Below are positions 53,513 through 64,000 of a DNA stretch of 64,000 nucleotides, one piece after another. The notes below the pieces were generated by a model. That model was not told the origin of the DNA, made no database searches, and worked only from the letters and a program-made list of their open reading frames with translations. The stretch lies in the NCBI RefSeq assembly GCF_042477335.2, contig NC_091262.1, positions 18,051,001 through 18,115,000 of the forward strand, written 5' to 3'. Source of the stretch: Ovis canadensis (lineage: Eukaryota; Chordata; Mammalia; Artiodactyla; Bovidae). Made by a program: the position numbers and the translations under genes. Positions within the stretch are counted from its first letter, which is position 1, and each line of letters opens with the position of its first letter.

Positions 53513-55272
53513 ATGCAAAGAAATAGAGGAAAACAACAGAATGGGAAAGACTAGAGATCTCTTCAAGAAAATTAGAGATACCAAGGGAACATTTCATGCA
53601 AAGATGGGCTTGATAAAGGACAGAAATGGTATGGACCTAACAGAAGCAGAAGATATTAAGAAAGGTGGCAAGAATACACAGGACAACTGTACAAAAAAGA
53701 TCTTCACCACCAAGATAATCATAATGGTGTGATCACTCACCAAGAGCCAGACATCCTGGAATGTGAAGTCAAGTGGGCCTTAGAAAGCATCACTATGAAC
53801 AAAGCTAGTGGAGGTGATGGAATTCCAGTTGAGCTATTTCAAATCCTGGAAGATGATGCTGTGAAAGTGCTGCATTCAATATGCCAGCAAATTTGGAAAA
53901 CTCAGCAGTGGCCACAGGACTGGAACAGGTCAGTTTTCATTCTAATCCCAAAGAAAGGCAATGCCAAAGAATTCTGGAACTACTGCACAATTGCACTCAT
54001 CTCACATGCTAGTAAAGTAATGCTCAAGATTCTCCAAGCCAGGCTTCAGCAATACATGAACCATGAACTTCCTGACGTTCAAGCTGGTTTTAGAAAAGTC
54101 AGAGGAAGCAGAGATCAAATTGCCAATATCTGTTGGATCATCGAAAAAGCACGAGAATTCCAGAAAAACATCTGTTTCTGCTTTATTGAGTATGCCAAAG
54201 CCTTTGACTGTGTGGATCACAATAAACTGTGGAAAATTCTGAAACAGATGGGAATACCAGACCACCTGACCTGCCTCTTGAGAAACCTATACACAGGTAA
54301 GGAAACAACAGTTAGAACTGGACATGGAACAACAAACTGGTTCCAAATAGGAAAAGGAGTATGTCAAGGCTATATATTGTCACCCTGCTTATTTAACTTC
54401 TATGCAGAGTACATTATGAGAAACACTGGGCTGGAAGAAGCACAAGCTGGAATCAAGATTGCTGGGAGAAATATCAATAACCTCAGATATGCAGATGACA
54501 CTACCCTTATGGCAGAAAGTGAAGAGGAGCTAAAAAGCCTCTTGATGAAAGTGAAAGAGGAGAGTGAAAAAGTTGGCTTAAAGCTCAACATTCAGAAAAT
54601 GAAGATTATGGCATCTGGTCCCATCACTTCATGGGAAGTAGATGGGGAAACAGTAGAAACAGTGTCAGACTTTATTTTTGGGGGCTCCAAAATCACTGCA
54701 GATGGTGATTGCAGCCGTGAAATTAAAAGATGCTTACTCCTTGGAAGGAAAGTTATGACCAACCTAGATAGCATATTGAAGAGCAGAGACATTACTTTGC
54801 CAACAAAAGTCCATCTAGTCAAGGCTATGGTTTTTCCAGTGTTCATATATGGATATGTGAGTTGGACTGTGAAGAAAGCTGAGTGCTGAAGAATTGATGC
54901 TTTTGAACTGTGGTATTGGAGAGTCCCTTGGACTGCAAGGAGATCCAACCAGTCCATTCTGAAGTAGATCCGTCCTGGGTGTTCTCTGGAAGGAATGATG
55001 CTAAAGCTGAAACTCCAGTACTTTGGCCACCTCATGCCAAGAGTTGACTCATTAGAAAACACTCTGATGCTGGGAGGGATTGGGGACAGGAGGAGAAGGG
55101 GACGACAGAGGATGAGATGGCTGGATGGCATCACCGACTCAATGGACGTTGAGTTTGAGTGAACTCTGGGAGTTGGTGATGGACAGGGAGGCCTGGCGTG
55201 CTGCAGTTCATGGGACACAACTGAGCGACCGAACTGAACTGAACTGAACTGAGTGACTGAATTGAACTGAAT
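53513..55272 (+). mobile_element. BovB LINE with long intact RT frame
   Basis: The second, better preserved BovB of the pair, 5'-truncated in the linker. A frame open from about 53670 to 54889 covers the complete RT core: ASGGDGIPVELFQILEDDAV, FIEYAKAFDCVDHNKLWKIL at about 54180-54240, GVCQGYILSPCLFNFYAEYI, and the catalytic YADDTTLMAESEEELKS at about 54490-54540. It ends early at a stop (54887-54889), where most copies continue. A one-base deletion near 53660 (AAGAAAGGTGG) disconnects the upstream part, and the endonuclease is missing. The tail ACTGAACTGAACTGAACTGA ends it. BovB spread between squamates and ruminants by horizontal transfer (published knowledge). Confidence 0.94.
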
Positions 55273-55369
55273 GGTTCATCTGGATGACTCTGTCCCTGAG
55301 GCACAGGCTGACTTCTTTGAAAGAGTGGGCATGCAAGCCCCTTTCTAACCATCTGATGAAATGTGGATT

Positions 55370-56560
55370 CAGTGTTAAAATACCAACATGATCCATACCT
55401 CACACTTTGTACTAGGATAGATTCCAAATAGATCAAAGACTTAATCATGAAATGTGAAGTCATAAAAAGTTTTCAGATTCTCTCAGGTGGGAGAATGCCT
55501 TGGTAAAACAGGAGTGCTGATGGCCTTTCTATGACTTGAAATGCAGAAACCAAGAAGAAAAGATTGATAATTTTGAGTAAGTAAAAAAAGAAGGCAAAAG
55601 CATCATAAGCAAAGTCAAAGGGCAAAACAACAAACTGGAAAAAACTGAGAAGTCACATAATAGATAAAGCTAATGTCTCTAGGATGTAAAGAGTTCTTAT
55701 AAGTGACAAAAATGATCAGCAGTACAAGCGAAAAATATGCAAAGCACACACACGGTTGATAAAAAAGGAAACATAAATGACCTTTAAACATAATACTAAT
55801 ATGTTCCTCTCTACTCATTATAAGAGATATGCTATGCTGTGTGCTGTGCTGCTGGGCTGTGCTTAGCTGCTCAGTCGGGTCCGACTCTTTGAGACACCAT
55901 AAACTGTAGCCCACCAGGCTCCTCTGTCCATGGACTTTCTCCAGGCAAGAATACTGGAGTGGGTTGCCATGCCCTCCTCCAGGGGATCTTCCCACCCCAG
56001 GGATCGAACCTAGGTGTCCCGCATTGCAGGCAAGTTCTTTACCAGCTGAGCTACCCGGGAAGCCCATAAGAGATATATGTACATTGAAAACAAACGAGAT
56101 ATCATTTTTAACTATCAGATGGGCAAAACGCCATACATATTCTGTTAGTAAGGCTGGAGAAATAGGCAGGCTCATACAAGGTTGGTGGGAGCATGAATCG
56201 GTTCACCCTTTTCAAAGGTAAATTGGCGATGCTTAGAGAAATTACAAATGTGCTCTCACTCGGAAATCCCACTTGGGCAATGCGTCCTGTGGATTTCCTT
56301 GCACATGTGTAGAATGACATATTCTGTGGCACTGTATGTGATTGCACACACCCACATACTTATCAGTACATGTTTCTAAAATTCTGTTGGATTCATACAG
56401 CAGAATTCTATGTACTTATAGAAAGAAACAAGGCAGGTTCCCATGGTTTGGTATGGTACAGAAGGCTCTTCAAGTTTCTTGTTAGGCGGTAGAAACCAAG
56501 GTGCAAAACAGTATTGTGTACAGGTATCTGGGGTAAAATAAATAAATAAAATAAATTCTG
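55370..56560 (+). mobile_element. Old L1 LINE interrupted by a Bov-tA
   Basis: Diverged ORF2 3' region (GATAGATTCCAAATAGATCA ... GCAGGCTCATACAAGGTTGG), with later sequence typical of L1 3' ends and a Bov-tA at 55831-56065. Confidence 0.7.
55831..56065 (-). mobile_element. Bov-tA SINE with 11-bp target duplication
   Basis: Reverse full-length copy flanked by ATAAGAGATAT at 55820-55830 and 56066-56076. Confidence 0.95.
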
Positions 56561-56763
56561 GGAGACCAGAATTCATATTACATTCTTGTATACATACTCA
56601 ATTTTGCTTGTATATACAAAAATTCTGGAGACTTTTTACCTAAGAACTAAGTACACAGGATACCCATGGAGGGAAGAGTAATAACCATGTCTATGAATGA
56701 ATGGAGGGGAGCTTTCTCACTATTGACCTTTATATGTATTTTGGCTTTTGACCATGTGTTTAT

Positions 56764-56984
56764 ATATGCGTGCTCAGTTGCTCAGCTGTGTCTGACTCTT
56801 TGCGACCCCATGGACTGTGACTTGCCAGGCTCCTCTGTCCATGGGACTTTCCAGGCAAGAATACTGGAGTGGGTTGCCATTTCTTCCTCCAGGGGATCTT
56901 CCTGACCCAGGGATCAAATCCATCTTTCCTATGTCTCTTGCACTGACAGGGAGATTCCCTTCCACTCCGCCACCTGGTAAGCCC
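56764..56984 (-). mobile_element. Bov-tA SINE
   Basis: Reverse full-length copy (GCGTGCTCAGTTGCTCAGCT ... CCGCCACCTGGTAAGCCCC) in ALDH1A3 intron 9. Confidence 0.94.
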
Positions 56985-56989
56985 CTCAT

Positions 56990-59340
56990 GTGTATGTACT
57001 GCCATCTCACAAAGTAATTCAAATTACAATGGGCCTGGTAATCTGATAATTTCTCTCTGGGTGAACCAAGTCTTGGGTTAAAAGCCAGGATTGCTTTCTC
57101 CTCCTCTTTGGAGACCAAGAGATTTGTGGGGCTTCAACAAACTACAGAGCTTCAGTGGCTGCTGACCATGTTCTACCTCCAAGACCATCTATCCTTCAGC
57201 CAGCACTGGGTCTCCATGGAAACTCTACCCATCCAGATTTGACTCTCCCTGGTGAGTCTGTGTGAATATGTTGTTTAAATCTAATAATCCTCCATGAATG
57301 TCAGCTGCTGCCTCACAGTGCAGGAGAAGAACCTGCTACGAAGTGAGGGCTGTGCCAGAGCACCACACCAGAGACAGAGAAGCAGGGCCCAAGAGTAGCC
57401 AAGGCAGCGAGGAGCTCTGCTGAGAGGAGAGGGTGGAGAGGACTTGGGACCCTGCCCTGCACGAGGTGGCCTGTGTGAGTCCATGCATCTCTTTGCTCAG
57501 TTGCCAAAGAAACCTGAATAATTTTGGAGCTGCCTGTAGTGGACCCTGAGCTGGTCAGCTAGTTGTTTTACTGGTATGAGATAGACAGAACTATTTAGAC
57601 AGCTGTAAATGCTCTCAAAGTAAAATCTTATTAACGTAGATGAAAAAGCACTTTGGGAGGGGAAAAAAAAAAAACAAAACCAAAACTCAACAGCATCCCT
57701 AAATAATATGCTGAAGTTAGATGGCTTAAGGGAGTTTTCAAAAGGACTTTCAACAGCAGCATCAAAAGCACTGATGAAATCAACACCACTCCGCTCTCTT
57801 GGAAGAGGTTTCTATATCTGGCTTCAGAAGTCAAGCCTGAAACCTTGGAAAGAGACTTACGAATAATGATGGGGTAAAAGGGATTCCTTAGGACGGATCA
57901 GCTCACATATTTCCCACAGATTCTGGATTAGCTTCACAATCACAGCAGATTCAATAATGACTTGTGGCCACGTCTGTACGCAGACCTGAAATCCAACCAA
58001 GGACTCTGGACTTTGTCTCACTGGCCACTACTAGGATGGGGGTTGAGGCCTGACAGGAAGCGGAATGTTGGCCACAAGTAGAGATATTTCTCTCCACCAG
58101 GGTCACGTGGCACCAGAGCTACAGCATGTGGGCTGGGCCAAGGCAGAGGTGGGCGCCGGGGCCAGACATACACCTTTTCCACGTGGTCACCCCCACTCCC
58201 CCGCCAAGGCGTCCCCCCAAGGATGGTCAAGCAAGACCTAACTGATGTGGCTTGAAGTCATGTATATTCACTTCTACCTAGCTTAGGTGCCTGCCTTTTA
58301 ATGCCTCTCCCCTTAAAGAATAAAAACTTATTAGATGCCTTGAAATTTCCTTAATATTCATCAGTAGCTCTGTCTTCCAGATGAGGAAACTGAGGTTTGG
58401 AAGGAGCTTGTGGTTTTCACAAAATTCCAGAGCCAAACTTGTCCTCAGTTGCATGGCTTCCCATGGAAACACATGGGGCCAAGGCACTGGGTGAGTAGCT
58501 AGCTCCTGGGACAGACGCAAATGGGTGAGTCCTGACATGTGATTTGAAATTTCCTGGCTGGAGCAGGACTTTGGCTACAAGCAAAGCGGGTTACTGTTGA
58601 GCTCCATTTCAATAATTCATGGGATGGTTTGGCTGTCCTCTTTTAAATATTTATCCGTCTGCTGCCCTGCACAATTAGAAAGTGATACAGGATGTGCCCT
58701 CTTACTGAGGTTATTAAACCTTGGGGTTATGATCATTTCCATCCTGTTGTTAGCTTCACAAACCAGGCTGCTAGAGACATGTTCCTGCTGTTCAGAGATG
58801 TATCCCAATCCTCTGAGCCCTTTCTACTGAGATTCTGATGGTCATCTCATCCTGTAAATCCCATAGGTTCGGAGACCGCTAGCCTCTGACTCCAGGTGCC
58901 ACTTCCACCTGCACTCTGCTGCCTTTCAGCCCGGCTTCCAACTCACTTCTGCAGAGAGGCTAGCCAAGCAAGCAGCCTCTGCCTGTGGCTCTCTCCTGGG
59001 GACACTGCGGCTCAGAGAAGAGGTGCCTCTGGCTGGAGGGTGCAGGCACACGGGCTTGTGAACCGGGAATGCCTCTCTTCTGCCAAGGCCCAGAGCTCAG
59101 TATTATCTGCCGTGAAGAGTTGACTGTCTGTGTGTCCACTCTGATTTTATAACCTTACCAAGGCCTGACGGGACTGAACTGTCAGTCAGCACTGGAACAA
59201 CAGCCCTCAGTGGGCAGGCAAGCGGGTAAGGGAGCCCTTGCTTCAAGAGGGACCCTGAAGCCAGGGAGCAGCAGAGCTGTGCAGGGCTGGAAGCCTGTTT
59301 GCTTAACGCCTCAACATGCACTTGGGACGTGACGCCTCAG
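56990..59340. other. ALDH1A3 intron 9, mostly single-copy
   Basis: An A-run at 57661-57675 and a MIR fragment at 58375-58450. No extra exon is required, because the reading phase from exon 9 to exon 10 is complete. Confidence 0.55.
58375..58450 (+). mobile_element. MIR SINE fragment
   Basis: CCAGATGAGGAAACTGAGGT and following bases are MIR core. Confidence 0.7.
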
Positions 59341-59344
59341 TTAC

Positions 59345-59529
59345 CTGGGGCCCCTGTTCGGTCCTGACGTCAAAGGGGTCTCCAACCGGCCGCTTCTTGG
59401 CATACTCCACGCTCTGCCTGACAAACTCCTCGTAGACCTGCTCCTCCACGAACACCCTGGAGGCGGCCGTGCAGCACTGGCCTTGGTTGAAGAACACTCC
59501 CTGATGGGCGCACGCCACTGCCAAGCTCA
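59345..59529 (-). CDS. ALDH1A3: ALDH1A3 exon 9 (residues 295-356, catalytic Cys314)
   Basis: This 185-bp exon runs from a CCTGCAG acceptor to a CCCCAG|GTAACT donor. It encodes the active-site segment [20 protein letters not shown], where the second Cys of QCC (Cys314) is the catalytic nucleophile. It continues to [20 protein letters not shown] and [10 protein letters not shown]. All catalytic residues expected here are present. The start reads [11 protein letters not shown], while the form I recall for ALDH1A3 is LDLAVECAHQG, giving Asp296Ser and Glu299Ala. Both changes flank the helix leading to the catalytic loop. I read the bases twice and the frame is intact. Confidence 0.97.
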
Positions 59530-62995
<3,466 letters not shown>

Positions 62996-63120
62996 AGTTG
63001 TGTTAGTCACTCAGTCGTGTCTGACTGTTTGTGACCCATGGACTATAGCCTTACCAGGCTCCTCTGTCCATGGAACTCTGCAGGCAAGAATAGTGGAGTG
63101 GGTTGCTGTTTCCTTCTCCA
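62996..63120 (-). mobile_element. Bov-tA SINE, truncated
   Basis: Reverse partial copy (GTTAGTCACTCAGTCGTGTC ... GGGTTGCTGTTTCCTTCTCC). Confidence 0.92.
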
Positions 63121-63186
63121 ATACATATATATATATGTGTGTGTATATATACGTATGTATGTGTATATATGTATATGTGGTATATA
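63121..63186. repeat. (TA)n/(TG)n microsatellite at the SINE end
   Basis: ATATATATATATGTGTGTGT with mixed TATG units directly abutting the truncated SINE; likely polymorphic. Confidence 0.9.
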
Positions 63187-63629
63187 CTTTCCTGTAGTTT
63201 ACTATTTGTGTGTGTGCTTTAGCAGTAGATCATGGCCCAGCTTTCCTTATTGTAATGGCTATAAAACATCATATAGTATAGATATAAAATAATGCAAAGT
63301 ATGTCCTTGAATGCTCATGAAAATAGTAGTTGCTAAGCAACTACTTCCAAATGGACTTTCTGAATCAAAAGTTGACACTTTCAAATGTGTGATCAGTACT
63401 ACAATATTGCCAGTCACCCTAGGCTTATTTTTTTTAAGCTTGGTTATGCAGTTTATCCTATGGCTATTACACATTTTTATCTTATCTAACAGTATTTTCT
63501 TCTGAGGCTTCTGAATAATTGAATTAGACATTTATTTAGTTTGGAAACTGGATCAGTAACTTTCTTGTTTTTACTATTGCTATGTACTAAAGTGGGGTCA
63601 GATTTAGCACAGGGACGCATCACAGTTTA

Positions 63630-63995
<366 letters not shown>

Positions 63996-64000
63996 CTACC

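Noticed and set aside
53729..54889. 386-codon RT protein as a host gene
   Set aside because: It is the RT region of a truncated BovB LINE with a one-base deletion upstream and the endonuclease missing.

Overview
This is a segment of a ruminant nuclear genome, probably a bovid. It carries many BovB (RTE-type) LINEs, Bov-tA/BOV-A2 tRNA-derived SINEs and an L1 that looks like the bovine type. It also has cetartiodactyl CHR SINEs and older mammalian repeats (MIR, MER5A, MER20, MLT1). I cannot tell cattle from bison, sheep or goat by eye. There is no prokaryotic, plasmid or organelle sequence.

Two host genes are supported, both on the minus strand and arranged head to tail. From about 37.85 kb to the right edge lies the 3' half of ALDH1A3 (retinaldehyde dehydrogenase 3). 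Exons 7-13 can be placed to the base: 63690-63803, 61785-61887, 59345-59529, 48756-48920, 47246-47403, 46431-46505 and 39663-39735. They encode residues 223-512, including the nucleotide-binding GSTE/VG turn, catalytic Glu280 and catalytic Cys314. A 3' UTR of about 1.8 kb follows. Exons 1-6 lie beyond the right edge.

About 3 kb downstream of ALDH1A3, a strong CpG island (about 33.75-34.74 kb) with several minus-strand splice donors is the likely promoter and non-coding first exon of LRRK1. The first LRRK1 coding exon, with the N-terminus [14 protein letters not shown], is at about 29497-29596. Everything left of it (1-29.5 kb) reads as a large LRRK1 intron full of transposable elements. This gene order and orientation match what I recall for human 15q26.3 (ALDH1A3 then LRRK1).

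The transposon record is the richest part of the window. One site at 9.76-17.2 kb is a nested stack of BovB, SINE, L1 and BovB that can be dated by its target-site duplications. A 1.28 kb solo LTR with TGCCAG...CTGGCA ends and a 6-bp duplication interrupts a BovB inside ALDH1A3 intron 9. Two pairs of BovB elements sit head to tail with no spacer. One BovB has an uninterrupted reverse-transcriptase frame of about 400 codons with the YADD motif. Other items are a 27-bp interstitial telomeric tract, a 22-23 bp minisatellite, and a pair of SINEs that used the same 12-bp target.

I found no sign of a novel defence, toxin or biosynthetic system. The notable observations concern genome structure and a few unusual residues in the ALDH1A3 exons.
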